Part shown: piece by piece, positions 14,818 through 23,871 of the stretch | Layout of the letters: each line of letters begins with the position of its first letter | Position numbering within the stretch: position 1 is the stretch's first letter | Origin: an uncultured Flavobacteriales bacterium | GTDB taxonomy: Bacteria > Bacteroidota > Bacteroidia > Flavobacteriales > UBA1820 | DNA: 41,216 nt | Assembly (NCBI GenBank): GCA_938023515.1 | Contig: CALJDR010000050.1 | Location: forward strand, 1 to 41,216 | Reading direction: 5' to 3' | The notes under the pieces: generated by a model | Databases searched by the model: none | The model's input: only the letters and a program-made list of their open reading frames with translations | Told to the model about the DNA's origin: nothing | Translations under genes and position numbers: made by a program

Positions 14818-16086
14818 ATGCCTTATTTATTTACTTCGGAATCGGTTTCGGAAGGACATCCCGACAAGATCGCCGACCAGATATCGGACGCACTGCTCGA
14901 TAATTTCCTGGCGTACGACCCTCAGTCCAAAGTAGCCTGCGAGACGCTGGTGACCACCGGACAGGTGATCATGGCCGGGGAGGTGAAATCGGACACTTAC
15001 ATCGACCTGCAGAGCGTAGCGCGCGATGTGATCAACCGTATCGGGTATACCAAAGCCGAATACCGTTTTGACGGCGATTCCTGCGGCGTCATTTCCATGA
15101 TACACGAACAGTCCGACGACATTAACCGAGGCGTGGACGCCCAGAACCAAAAGAACGAAAACAAGGAGCAGGGTGCCGGCGACCAAGGCATGATGTTCGG
15201 TTATGCGACCAAAGAGACCCGCAATTATATGCCTCTCCCGCTCGAACTGTCCCACCGCATCCTTCAGGAACTGTCCCTGATGCGCCGTGAAGGGACGGAG
15301 ATCAAATATCTGCGCCCCGATGCCAAGAGCCAGGTGACCATCGAGTATTCGGATCAGAACGTGCCCCAGCGCATCGATACCATCGTGGTGTCGACCCAGC
15401 ACGACGAATTTGATGCGGACGACCAGCGGATGCTGGATACTATCAAATCCGACATCATTACCAAGCTCATCCCCCGCGTAAAAGCGAAATGCGAGCCCGA
15501 GATACAGAAGCTTTTCACCGACCATATCACTTATCACGTGAACCCGACCGGTAAATTCGTCATCGGAGGTCCCCACGGGGATACTGGTCTGACCGGGCGC
15601 AAGATTATCGTGGATACGTACGGTGGCAAGGGTGCCCACGGAGGCGGTGCATTCTCCGGGAAAGACCCCTCGAAAGTAGACCGATCGGCTGCCTATGCGG
15701 CCCGCCATATCGCCAAGAACCTGGTGGCTGCAGGCGTAGCCGACGAAGTATTGGTACAGGTGTCGTACGCGATCGGCGTGGTGGAACCGACCTCCATTTG
15801 CGTCAATACGTTCGGGACGTCCCATGTTGATTTTTCGGACGGGGATATCGCCAAGATCGTCAAGGGCATATTCGATATGCGCCCTTCGGCTATCGAGCGC
15901 CGTTTCAAACTGCGCAACCCGATCTATTCGGAAACAGCCTCTTACGGGCACGTAGGCCGCGAGCCGCAGGTAGTGACCAAACACTTCCACTCCGATTATT
16001 TCGGAAACAAAGACGTGGAGGTGGAGCTCTTTACCTGGGAAAAACTGGATTATGTGGATAAAGTGAAGACCGCTTTCGGTATCTGA
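14818..16086 (+). CDS. metK: S-adenosylmethionine synthase
   Basis: A 422-residue cytosolic enzyme making S-adenosylmethionine from ATP and methionine. The family start is clear: MPYLFTSESVSEGHPDKIAD, with the HPDK motif at residues 14-17. GAGDQGMMFGYA follows near 120, and GGPHGDTGLTGRKIIVDTYGG, read as two adjacent motifs, near 254-274. The length is usual for Bacteroidetes, slightly longer than the E. coli enzyme. It lies behind the SAM-II-like leader and is closed by a strong terminator, so it is a single-gene unit. Confidence 0.98.
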   Translation: MPYLFTSESVSEGHPDKIADQISDALLDNFLAYDPQSKVACETLVTTGQVIMAGEVKSDTYIDLQSVARDVINRIGYTKAEYRFDGDSCGVISMIHEQSDDINRGVDAQNQKNENKEQGAGDQGMMFGYATKETRNYMPLPLELSHRILQELSLMRREGTEIKYLRPDAKSQVTIEYSDQNVPQRIDTIVVSTQHDEFDADDQRMLDTIKSDIITKLIPRVKAKCEPEIQKLFTDHITYHVNPTGKFVIGGPHGDTGLTGRKIIVDTYGGKGAHGGGAFSGKDPSKVDRSAAYAARHIAKNLVAAGVADEVLVQVSYAIGVVEPTSICVNTFGTSHVDFSDGDIAKIVKGIFDMRPSAIERRFKLRNPIYSETASYGHVGREPQVVTKHFHSDYFGNKDVEVELFTWEKLDYVDKVKTAFGI

Positions 16087-16107
16087 GCCTCCATATCCGA
16101 TATAACA

Positions 16108-16139
16108 GGCCCGCGCTTTTGAAAGTGCGGGCTTTTTTT
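16108..16139 (+). terminator. Terminator of metK
   Basis: GCCCGC (16109-16114) pairs with GCGGGC (16127-16132), with CTTT/AAAG continuing the stem across a G/T mismatch. Seven T follow. Confidence 0.85.
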
Positions 16140-16151
16140 GCGCTATCTTTG
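16118..16151 (+). promoter_or_regulatory. Promoter of the DUF4269 gene, inside the metK terminator
   Basis: TTTG (16118-16121), 22 bases, then TATCTTTG (16144-16151) fit the Bacteroidetes promoter. The -33 box lies in the hairpin loop of the metK terminator. Transcription would begin near 16155, only about 5 bases before the ATG. Confidence 0.6.
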
Positions 16152-16159
16152 CGCTGACA

Positions 16160-16726
16160 ATGAAACAAAATAGGGATTTTCGTTCCATAGGATATCTGGA
16201 ATACGGCACCCGGAAGCAGCGGGAATGTTACCGGGCGCTGTCGTCCATTCGTATTTTCGAGGTGCTGACCCCGTATGCCCCCGTATTAGTGGGCACTTTC
16301 CCCTTGGGGATCGAGGTGGAGGGGAGTGATCTGGATATTGTTTGCCAGGCAGACAACCTTTTGGAATTCCGGCATCTGCTGGAAAAAGAGTACGGCCGTT
16401 TTTCGGATTTTTCCATAAAAATATCCGGAGAGAATGATGTTCTTACTTGTAATTTCGTTGCGGAGGGTTTTCCGGCGGAGGTCTATGCGTCGGCGCAGGA
16501 CCCTTTGCAGGGGAATGGGTACCGGCATATGCGGATAGAACACCGACTGTTGGATTTGTTGGGAGATACTTTTAAGGAAGAAATAATAGCCCTTAAAAAG
16601 GCGGGGATAAAGACGGAGCCGGCTTTTGCCCGGGTGCTGGGACTGGACGGCGATCCTTACCGGGCCGTGCTGGCATTGGAGAATTGGCCGGATGATCGGT
16701 TGAAAAGTCTATACAAAGTAAAGTAG
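16160..16726 (+). CDS. DUF4269 protein, nucleotidyltransferase fold
   Basis: A 188-residue soluble protein. GTFPLGIEVEGSDLDI (residues 45-60) is the G-x-G-x9-SD-x-D pattern of the DNA polymerase-beta nucleotidyltransferase superfamily. A further acidic residue in FPAEVYASAQ (near 107) could complete the metal site. The family is DUF4269; its substrate is unknown. The predicted transcript has almost no leader, so it may be translated leaderless. The gene is alone, closed by a strong terminator. Confidence 0.8.
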   Translation: MKQNRDFRSIGYLEYGTRKQRECYRALSSIRIFEVLTPYAPVLVGTFPLGIEVEGSDLDIVCQADNLLEFRHLLEKEYGRFSDFSIKISGENDVLTCNFVAEGFPAEVYASAQDPLQGNGYRHMRIEHRLLDLLGDTFKEEIIALKKAGIKTEPAFARVLGLDGDPYRAVLALENWPDDRLKSLYKVK

Positions 16727-16740
16727 AGGTGATAGTTTAT

Positions 16741-16776
16741 AAAAAGAGCGCTTCCCGACGGGAAGCGCTCTTTTTT
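16741..16776. terminator. Bidirectional terminator
   Basis: A long perfect stem, with AAAAAGAGCGCTTCCC pairing with its complement around GAC, ends in six T on the plus strand and in five T on the minus strand. It separates the convergent DUF4269 and symporter genes. Confidence 0.85.
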
Positions 16777-16793
16777 AGTAATGTGTATTCCTG

Positions 16794-18044
16794 TTACGGA
16801 TTTCCCGAAACGGCCGCCGCGCATGGTTTATCATCCTTGCAGTAACGGTCGGTCACTACGGCACAGGCCGCATCGCCGGTAATGTTCAGAACGGTGCGTA
16901 TCATGTCGAATACGCGGTCCAGGGCGAAGAGCAGGGGCAGGCCTTCGAGCGGGATTCCCGCAGAAGCCAGTACCGCCACCACCATCAGGGTAGGCCCGGG
17001 CACGCCGGCCTGTCCGATAGACCCCAGGGAGGCGGTGAGTGAGATGGCCATGTAATGTCCGAAGTTGAGGTCTATGCCGTAAAGCTGGGCAAAAAACAAG
17101 GCTACGAGCGTATAATAAATGGCATTACCCGTCATATTGATCGTCGCACCCAGCGGGATGACGAACGAGGCTGTCTGCTTCGATACGCCAAGTTTTTTCT
17201 CGGTTACTTCCAGGTTGACCGGCAGGGTGGCCATAGACGAGGCTGTGGAAAAGGCCACGATCTGCGGTTCTGCCATTGCCCGGAAGAAGGTGGAGACTTT
17301 CGTGCGGGAGAAAAGAATGAGGGTGAGCGGGTAAATACCCAATCCCATGGCCAGTACCACCAGAATGTCTACCCATACCAAATTTCCTACCGACAGCAGG
17401 ATGTCGAACCCGAAGGTCCCCGTTGCATCGGCCATCAGCCCGAAAACGCCGATCGGGGCTACCAACATCACTTTGTTGATGCACCAGATCAGGGCTTCCA
17501 GCACATAGTTCACCCCGTTGATCAGGGGTTGTTTCTTCGTGCCGGGCAGGGCGGCTATACCGAACCCGAAAAAGAGCCCGAATACGATGATCTGCAGGAT
17601 ATTCCCCTCAGTAAGAGCCTGCACTGGGTTGGCCGGGATCATACCGATGATAGTATCCCAGAAGGACAGCGCGCCCGGATGTCCCAGTTCCGTAGATGTG
17701 CCGGCGGCCAGCATTTCGATACTCTGGGCATCCAGACCGCTGCCGGGGGCAAACCAGATACCGGCCAGTAGGGCCAGAATGGTCGAAATGAGCGTCGTGA
17801 CCAGAATATACCCGATGCTTATCACGCCGATCCGTCCGGCCGAACGGCTGCCGCCCAGTGTGGCGGCGCCGCTGACGATGGAGATGAATACCAACGGAAC
17901 GACCAGCATACGGATCAGCTGCATGAACAGTGTTCCCAGGGGAGCGAACATATGGGCCGAATGGCCCATCAGCCAACCGACGATGATCCCCAGGATCATC
18001 GCGGCAAATATCCAGAATCCGAGATTCTTCAGGACTTTTTTCAT
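16794..18044 (-). CDS. Dicarboxylate/amino acid:cation symporter (DAACS family)
   Basis: A 416-residue inner-membrane secondary transporter of the GltP/DctA type, which takes up acidic amino acids or dicarboxylates with Na+ or H+. Family motifs are present in order: LIRMLVVPLVFISIVSG (about 43-59), the serine-rich re-entrant loop FSTASSMATLPVN (about 267-279), IPLGATINMTGNAIYY (about 297-312) and the second re-entrant loop GQAGVPGP (near 342). A final NITGDAACAV segment follows, where the substrate-binding Asp and Asn lie. The exact substrate cannot be read. It is last in a leftward run yifB-GNAT-M3 peptidase-symporter (35-base gap), possibly importing products of the peptidase. Confidence 0.9.
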   Translation of the reverse strand: MKKVLKNLGFWIFAAMILGIIVGWLMGHSAHMFAPLGTLFMQLIRMLVVPLVFISIVSGAATLGGSRSAGRIGVISIGYILVTTLISTILALLAGIWFAPGSGLDAQSIEMLAAGTSTELGHPGALSFWDTIIGMIPANPVQALTEGNILQIIVFGLFFGFGIAALPGTKKQPLINGVNYVLEALIWCINKVMLVAPIGVFGLMADATGTFGFDILLSVGNLVWVDILVVLAMGLGIYPLTLILFSRTKVSTFFRAMAEPQIVAFSTASSMATLPVNLEVTEKKLGVSKQTASFVIPLGATINMTGNAIYYTLVALFFAQLYGIDLNFGHYMAISLTASLGSIGQAGVPGPTLMVVAVLASAGIPLEGLPLLFALDRVFDMIRTVLNITGDAACAVVTDRYCKDDKPCAAAVSGNP

Positions 18045-18078
18045 GAAGTTTTTATTCTTGTGGCGTTATATCTTTCGG

Positions 18079-20178
18079 TCAGTCGGCCAGACCACGGCTT
18101 TTGAGAAGCGGTTTTACGGACGGTTCGCGGCCTTTGAAGTCGCGGAACAGCACCATAGCGTCTTCCGTATCGCCTTTGGAAAGCATTTTATAGCGGAAAT
18201 CGTGCGCCGTTTGCGGATCGAATATGCCTTTTTCAGCGAACGAATCGAACGCGTCGGCATCCAGCACCTCGGCCCACAGGTAGGCGTAGTAACCGGCCGA
18301 ATACCCTCCGGAGAAGATATGGCTGTAATAGGGGCTGCGGTAGCGCGGGTATATTTCCGGAATGAGGCCGATCTTGTTCATGGAAGCCTTTTCAAAGGCA
18401 TCGACATCGTATTTCTGCGCCTGGGTTTGGGTATGCCAGTCCATATCCAGGATACCGGCAGCCAGGAATTCGGTCGTAGCAAATCCCTGCCCGTAGGTGT
18501 CGGACTGCTGGATCTTCTCGATGATCTGGTCGGGGATCACTTCGCCGCTCTGGTAATGTGTGGCGTAGAGTTTGAGCACTTCGGGGTTCATCGCCCAGCG
18601 TTCCATGATCTGGGAGAAGAGTTCCACGAAATCGTGCTGGACATTCGTTCCGGCGAGGCTTTCGTATTTCACGTCCGTAAGCAGGCTGTGCAGGCAGTGG
18701 CCGAATTCATGGAAATAGGTCTTCACGTCATCGATCGTGAGCATGGGCGGCGTATCGCCTACCGGCTTGGGGAAATTGCAGGTGAGGGATACTACCGGGA
18801 TGACACGTTTGCCGTCCTTGTAGGTCTCTTCCCGGAAATTGGTCATCCAGGCACCGGGACGCTTGCTGGCGCGTACGTAATAGTCGCAGTACAATACGCC
18901 CATCAGGCTGTCGCGGTCGTCGTACACTTCGAACACCTGCACGTCGGGGTGGAATACGGGCATATCCTTGCGTTCTTTGAACGTGAGCCCGTAAAGCTTG
19001 TTGCTAACGGTGAAGATGCCTTTAGTCACGTTGTCCACCGTGAAGTAGGGTTTGGTAACTTCTTCGGATAGGTCGAACTTTTCGTGGCGGATTTTATCGG
19101 CATAGTACCACCAGTCCCATGGCTCGGCTTTGAAATTACCGCCTTCTTTATTAATATAGGCCTGTATTTCGGCCAGTTCTTCTTTCGCTTTTTTCAAGGC
19201 AGGTTTCCATACCTGGAGCATCAGCTCGTAAGCGGCCTGAGGGTTTTTGGCCATGTTCTCGTCGAGTTTATAAGAACCCCAGTTCTCGAACCCGAGCAGT
19301 TGGGCTTTTTCCAGGCGCAGGTTGACCATCGAATCCACCACCGCTTTGTTGTCGGCGCTGTTGCCCCGGTCGCAGCGCGAAACGTAGCCTCTGATGACTT
19401 TTTCGCGCAGGTCGCGGCGGGAGGAATACGTGACGAACGGGATCCAGCTGGGTTTCTGCATGGTCACTACGTAACCTTCCTTGCCCATTGCCTTAGCGTC
19501 GGCTGCCATCGAGGCTTTTACGGCGTCGGGCAGCCCATTTAGGTCGTTCTCCGAAAGTTCGATTACAATGTCGTTGGTTTCCTTCAGCACGTTGTTGCCG
19601 AAAGCGAGCGAAAGGGAGGCCAGGGCGGAGTTGATCTCGCGCAGGCGGGCTTTCTTGTCGGCGGGCAGGTTGATGCCGGAGCGTTCGAAACTTTTGTATA
19701 TTTTTTCGGTCAGGCGTGCTTCCTGTCCTTTCAGGCCGAGGGAGTCGCGGTGGTCATATACATATTTGATGCGTTGGAAAAGGCCCTCGTTTAGGGCGAT
19801 GTTGTCGTAGTGTGCTGTGATAAGCAGGGTCATTTCCTCGGCGATAGCATCCAGCGTATCGTTCGTGTTGGCTTCGGTCAGGTTGAAAAAGACCATTGAC
19901 ACGCGGGAAAGCAGGTCGCCGGAATTTTCGTAGGCCAGTATCGTGTTGTCGAAGGTAGGTGTCTCTTCCGAGGCGACGATGGAGTCGATGTCCGCATTGT
20001 GCTGCTCCATTCCCTGGAGGAATGCAGGCTTGTAATCGTCGTTGGTAATCTTGTCAAATGGCGGCACTCCGTACGGGGTGTCGTAAGCGGATAAAAATGG
20101 GTTCATGGGTTCTTTTTGTTTTGGGCTGCAACCCGCCAGTAAGGCGCAGGCTGCCGCAGCGATTAAAAACTTTCTCAT
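18079..20178 (-). CDS. M3 family metallopeptidase, dipeptidyl carboxypeptidase-like lipoprotein
   Basis: A 699-residue peptidase with a lipoprotein signal peptide (MRKFLIAAAACALLAGC, lipid-attachment Cys17), so it is anchored in the periplasm or at the surface. The zinc site H490-E-F-G-H is followed by FVELFSQIMERW, where the third zinc ligand Glu lies, as in the thimet oligopeptidase/Dcp family. PYYSHIFSGGYSAGYYAYLWAEV (given in parts: HIFSGGY and AGYYAYLWAE) is the conserved substrate-binding C-terminal region. It should trim short peptides, probably removing C-terminal dipeptides. It lies 13 bases from the GNAT gene and 34 from the symporter. Confidence 0.93.
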   Translation of the reverse strand: MRKFLIAAAACALLAGCSPKQKEPMNPFLSAYDTPYGVPPFDKITNDDYKPAFLQGMEQHNADIDSIVASEETPTFDNTILAYENSGDLLSRVSMVFFNLTEANTNDTLDAIAEEMTLLITAHYDNIALNEGLFQRIKYVYDHRDSLGLKGQEARLTEKIYKSFERSGINLPADKKARLREINSALASLSLAFGNNVLKETNDIVIELSENDLNGLPDAVKASMAADAKAMGKEGYVVTMQKPSWIPFVTYSSRRDLREKVIRGYVSRCDRGNSADNKAVVDSMVNLRLEKAQLLGFENWGSYKLDENMAKNPQAAYELMLQVWKPALKKAKEELAEIQAYINKEGGNFKAEPWDWWYYADKIRHEKFDLSEEVTKPYFTVDNVTKGIFTVSNKLYGLTFKERKDMPVFHPDVQVFEVYDDRDSLMGVLYCDYYVRASKRPGAWMTNFREETYKDGKRVIPVVSLTCNFPKPVGDTPPMLTIDDVKTYFHEFGHCLHSLLTDVKYESLAGTNVQHDFVELFSQIMERWAMNPEVLKLYATHYQSGEVIPDQIIEKIQQSDTYGQGFATTEFLAAGILDMDWHTQTQAQKYDVDAFEKASMNKIGLIPEIYPRYRSPYYSHIFSGGYSAGYYAYLWAEVLDADAFDSFAEKGIFDPQTAHDFRYKMLSKGDTEDAMVLFRDFKGREPSVKPLLKSRGLAD

Positions 20179-20191
20179 ATATGCGTTGTTT

Positions 20192-20695
20192 TTAGTGTAA
20201 ATTGTCTAATATTTTTTCCCGCAGGGTTCCTTCGTACTCCCCGTCCCGGCAGGTGCCCACCAGCCGGAAGCCGCAGTTTTGGTAATATCTGTTCAAGGCC
20301 GCATTGTCGGCCTTACAGTCGAGCCGGAGCACGGAGTATCCCTCTTCCCGGGCTTTGCGTTCGCAGAAATCCAGCAGGGCTTTCCCGGCGCCTTTGGCGT
20401 GCGGAGCGGCGGCGAGGTTGTGCAGGTATAATGCTCCGGAGTGCTCGTAGCCTTTCCAGTACGGATCCCAATCCAACAGAGCAATGACTGCGCAAACCGT
20501 TCCGGCTGAATTGCAAGCCACCAGCAGTTCGCCCGCCGCCTGTTTCTTTTCAAAATAGGCCCGGGGAAATACGTTTTCGTATCCTTTCCATTGGTCGATA
20601 CCCTGGGCGGCGAGCCACTGCTGCCGCTCCCGCACGATGTCCAGAACGGCATCGATGTCTGTGGAATGGGAGGGCGATACGGTGTATTTTTCCAT
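20192..20695 (-). CDS. GNAT family N-acetyltransferase
   Basis: A 167-residue acetyl-CoA-dependent acetyltransferase. The acetyl-CoA-binding segment is YLHNLAAAPHAKGAGKALLDF (motif R/Q-x-x-G-x-G/A appears as HAKGAGKA, near residues 98-105). It is followed by LDCKADNAALNRYYQNCGFRLVG in pieces (LRLDCKADN and YYQNCGF), the typical C-terminal part. The substrate is unknown. The gene sits between yifB (7-base gap) and the M3 peptidase (13-base gap), so it is co-transcribed. Confidence 0.88.
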   Translation of the reverse strand: MEKYTVSPSHSTDIDAVLDIVRERQQWLAAQGIDQWKGYENVFPRAYFEKKQAAGELLVACNSAGTVCAVIALLDWDPYWKGYEHSGALYLHNLAAAPHAKGAGKALLDFCERKAREEGYSVLRLDCKADNAALNRYYQNCGFRLVGTCRDGEYEGTLREKILDNLH

Positions 20696-20702
20696 CGGGG
20701 TA

Positions 20703-22247
20703 TTAACTGCGTCCCAGCCAGCCTTCGCGGTCCAGACTGCGGTATTGTATGGCTTCGGCTATATGGGCGGATTCGATGTTTTCTTTTGCGGCGATGTCGG
20801 CAATAGTGCGGGCTACTTTTAGGATGCGGTCGTAGGCGCGGGCGGACAGGCCGAGATGTTCCATAGCCGATTTGAGCAGCGCCCGGCTTTTTTCATCCAA
20901 ATGACAGAATTCGTCCAGGGCACGGGTATCCATCTGGGCGTTGCAGTTGATGCCCGGATAGTCTGCGAACCGGCGCTCCTGTATGTCGCGGGCCCGGATC
21001 ACCCGTTGGCGTATTTCGGCGGAATGCTCCCCGCGGCGCTCGTCCGAGAGTTGGTCGAAATTCACGGGCTCCACTTCGATATGGATGTCGATCCGGTCGA
21101 GCAGGGGGCCCGATATTTTGCCCAAGTAGCGCTGTATCTCCGCCGGGGACGACGAAAAGGCTTTTGCCGGGTCGGCAAACCCGCCCGAAGGGCTGGGGTT
21201 CATCGAGGCGATGAGCATGAACGAGGCCGGGAATATAACCGATTGTTTGGCCCGGGAGATGGACACGATGCGGTCTTCCAAGGGTTGGCGAAGGACTTCG
21301 AGGACGGATTTCTGAAATTCGGGCAGCTCGTCCAGGAAAAGCACCCCGTTGTGTGCCAGGGATATCTCGCCCGGCTGGGGATATTGTCCGCCCCCTACCA
21401 TGGCCACGTTGGATATGGTGTGGTGCGGGCTGCGGAACGGCCGTACGGTCATCAGGCCCTCGCGGGTGGGAAGTTTTCCGGCGACTGAATGTATCTTGGT
21501 CGTTTCCAGTGCTTCGGGTAGGGTCAGGGGAGGCAGGATGGTCGATATCCGCTTGGCCAGCATCGTCTTTCCGCTGCCCGGAGGGCCTACCATGATGACA
21601 TTGTGTCCGCCGGCGGCGGCTATTTCGAGGGAGCGCTTGATGTTCTCCTGTCCTTTTACATCGGCGAAATCCAATCCGCAAGTGCTCTCATTCTCGTAAA
21701 AGATGGCCTTGATGTCTACTTTTTCGGGATCGGGTTCGTAGGCTCCTTTGAAAAAGGATGTCACTTCTTCCAGCGTGTCCATTCCGAACACCTCCAGCCC
21801 TTCGACCACGGCGGCCTCGCGGGCGTTCTCGCGGGGGAGGATGATGCCCCGGAACCCTTTTTCCAGCGCTTCGATAGCGATGGGCAGGGCGCCCCGGATG
21901 CCCTTGAGCGAACCGTCCAGCGACAGTTCCCCCATGATCATATAATGCCCGGCCGGTTCGTCCGGGATCTGCCCGGAGGCAGCCAGGATGCCGATAGCGA
22001 TGGGCAGGTCGAACGAGGCCCCTTCTTTGCGCATGTCGGCGGGAGCCATATTGACGGTAATCTTCTTTCCGGGCCAGCGAAAGCCGTTGGTCTCGAAAGC
22101 GGCGTTGATGCGGTGGGAGGATTCCTTGACGGCGTTGTCGGGAAGGCCGACCAGATTGTAGCCCACGCCCTGGGATATGTTCACCTCCACCGTCACGGTT
22201 ACGGCCGATATGCCTTCTACGGCACTGCCGTATGTCTTTACAAGCAT
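20703..22247 (-). CDS. YifB/ComM family Mg-chelatase-like AAA ATPase
   Basis: A 514-residue protein. It has an N-terminal Lon-protease-like fold domain (about 1-170; MLVKTYGSAVEGISA start), the AAA+ Mg-chelatase domain with Walker A GPPGSGKT (221-228) and Walker B FLDELPEF (near 300), and a C-terminal helical domain ending in YRSLDRE. The naturally transformable relative ComM is a branch-migration helicase that helps integrate incoming DNA; a comEC gene is also in this window, though distant. It is first in the leftward four-gene run, behind a -7 box at 22273-22280. Confidence 0.92.
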   Translation of the reverse strand: MLVKTYGSAVEGISAVTVTVEVNISQGVGYNLVGLPDNAVKESSHRINAAFETNGFRWPGKKITVNMAPADMRKEGASFDLPIAIGILAASGQIPDEPAGHYMIMGELSLDGSLKGIRGALPIAIEALEKGFRGIILPRENAREAAVVEGLEVFGMDTLEEVTSFFKGAYEPDPEKVDIKAIFYENESTCGLDFADVKGQENIKRSLEIAAAGGHNVIMVGPPGSGKTMLAKRISTILPPLTLPEALETTKIHSVAGKLPTREGLMTVRPFRSPHHTISNVAMVGGGQYPQPGEISLAHNGVLFLDELPEFQKSVLEVLRQPLEDRIVSISRAKQSVIFPASFMLIASMNPSPSGGFADPAKAFSSSPAEIQRYLGKISGPLLDRIDIHIEVEPVNFDQLSDERRGEHSAEIRQRVIRARDIQERRFADYPGINCNAQMDTRALDEFCHLDEKSRALLKSAMEHLGLSARAYDRILKVARTIADIAAKENIESAHIAEAIQYRSLDREGWLGRS

Positions 22248-22272
22248 GACGGAAAGTGTTTTTTGATTATCG

Positions 22273-22280
22273 CAAATATA
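22273..22280 (-). promoter_or_regulatory. -7 box of the yifB operon
   Basis: TATATTTG on the minus strand fits TAnnTTTG and would start transcription near 22269, about 22 bases before the ATG at 22247. No clear -33 box is seen. Confidence 0.5.
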
Positions 22281-22363
22281 ACTTTATTATTGTTAAGAGC
22301 AGGCGTTTTTTCCGCATATAAAAAACATGGGGGCGAAATTATCCTTTATCGCCCAAAAGTTAG

Positions 22364-22425
22364 TAATTTTGTACGCAAGGCGGACAGGCTGAGACGGGCT
22401 CCGGCGGGAAAGACCGCCAGCCGTC
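22364..22425 (+). promoter_or_regulatory. -7 box and structured leader of serS
   Basis: TAATTTTG (22364-22371) fits TAnnTTTG and gives a leader of about 92 bases. The leader holds a hairpin: GACGG (22393-22397) with CCGTC (22421-22425), then CT/AG, then GGCGG (22403-22407) with CCGCC (22414-22418). No U-run follows, so it is not a terminator. T-box motifs were not seen. Confidence 0.5.
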
Positions 22426-22466
22426 AAAAAACAGGAATGCATAAGCAATTGATAAGATAAAAAGAT

Positions 22467-23741
22467 ATGCTGCAAGTCAATTTCATCAGACAGAACAAGG
22501 AAAAAGTGCTCGAAGGGCTCGCAAAGAGAAACCTGGCCGACGCACCGGAAATGATAGAGAAAGTCATCGCGCTGGACGACCGGCGGAAGGCTACCCAGAC
22601 TTCCCTCGATGCCAACCTGGCCGAACAGAACGCCATCGCCAAAGAGATAGGCGGCCTGTTCAAACAGGGCCGCGGCGCAGAGGCCGAAGTGCTGAAGCAG
22701 AAGACCGCTTCCCTGAAATCCGATTCCAAAGTGCTGGAGGATAAGCTTTCCGAAGTGGAAAAGGAATTGCAGGAACTCCTTTACCTCATTCCGAACGTGC
22801 CGTACCAGCAGGTCGTGCAGGGCTTCGGTGCGGAGGACAACCAAGTGGTGTTCGAGGAAGGAAAGATCCCCGAACTGTACGAAGGTGCCGTCCCGCACTG
22901 GGACCTGACAGAGAAATACGATATCATTGATTTCAAACTGGGTGTAAAGATCACGGGCGCCGGATTTCCGGTGTACAAAGGCAAAGGGGCGAAGCTGCAG
23001 CGTGCGCTGATCAACTTTTTCCTGGACCACAATACGGCGGCCGGTTATCTGGAAATAGAACCTCCCCATATGGTGAATGAGGCTTCGGGTTACGGTACGG
23101 GCCAGCTTCCGGACAAGGAAGGGCAGATGTACCACAACATGCCGGACAACCTCTATATGATCCCCACGGCCGAGGTGCCGGTGACCAATATCTTCCGCGA
23201 CGAAACGCTGGACGGGGCTTCCCTGCCGGTAAAATGTACGGCTTACACGCCCTGTTTCCGCCGCGAGGCCGGTTCGTACGGAAAGGATGTGCGCGGGCTC
23301 AACCGGCTGCACCAGTTCGACAAAGTGGAGATCGTCCGGGTGGAGCGCCAGGAGGATTCCTATAATGCGCTGAACGAAATGCTGGAGCATGTAAAGGCCC
23401 TGATGCGCAAACTCGAACTGCCGTTCCATATCCTGCGCCTTTGCGGGGGCGATATGGGTTTTACATCGGCGATGACCTACGACTTCGAAGTATTCTCGGC
23501 CGCCCAGAAACGCTGGCTGGAGGTAAGTTCCGTATCCAATTTCGAGACATTCCAGGCTACACGCCTCAAACTGCGCTATAAGGATGCCGAGGGCAACCGG
23601 CAGCTCGCCCATACGCTCAACGGGTCTTCGCTGGCCCTTCCGCGTATCGTAGCGGCTTTGCTGGAAAATAACCAGACGCCGGAGGGCATCCGTATCCCCA
23701 AAGCCTTGGTGCCGTATACGGGCTTCGAGATAATAGACTGA
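22467..23741 (+). CDS. serS: Seryl-tRNA synthetase
   Basis: A 424-residue class II synthetase charging tRNA-Ser. The N-terminal coiled-coil arm that binds the tRNA long variable loop is visible (about 28-110). Motif 2, with FRREAGSYGKDVRGLNRLHQ (about 261-280), and motif 3 (ALPRIVAALLENNQTPEG, near 391-408) are intact. The length and start (MLQVNFIRQNKEKVLEGLAKR, in two parts) are normal for the family. It is a single-gene unit with a structured leader and no clear terminator of its own before the small RNA candidate. Confidence 0.97.
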   Translation: MLQVNFIRQNKEKVLEGLAKRNLADAPEMIEKVIALDDRRKATQTSLDANLAEQNAIAKEIGGLFKQGRGAEAEVLKQKTASLKSDSKVLEDKLSEVEKELQELLYLIPNVPYQQVVQGFGAEDNQVVFEEGKIPELYEGAVPHWDLTEKYDIIDFKLGVKITGAGFPVYKGKGAKLQRALINFFLDHNTAAGYLEIEPPHMVNEASGYGTGQLPDKEGQMYHNMPDNLYMIPTAEVPVTNIFRDETLDGASLPVKCTAYTPCFRREAGSYGKDVRGLNRLHQFDKVEIVRVERQEDSYNALNEMLEHVKALMRKLELPFHILRLCGGDMGFTSAMTYDFEVFSAAQKRWLEVSSVSNFETFQATRLKLRYKDAEGNRQLAHTLNGSSLALPRIVAALLENNQTPEGIRIPKALVPYTGFEIID

Positions 23742-23836
23742 TACTGTTTTGGGTACCCTTGAAAAGAGATATAATAGACATTAATAAATGGTTATTGTGG
23801 TTTTTTGGGTTTTAAGAAAAATTTATGTGCAGAAAA

Positions 23837-23868
23837 TTTGACAAATTCTATTTATTGTCCTATATTTG
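23837..23868 (+). promoter_or_regulatory. Consensus Bacteroidetes promoter after serS
   Basis: TTTG (23837-23840), exactly 20 bases, then TATATTTG (23861-23868) match the TTTG-N20-TAnnTTTG consensus fully, inside an AT-rich region and pointing away from serS with no ORF behind it. Confidence 0.8.
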
Positions 23869-23871
23869 TAC

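Noticed and set aside
22364..22466. T-box riboswitch before serS
   Set aside because: No T-box sequence or antiterminator is present, the leader is too short, and T-boxes are not typical of Bacteroidetes.
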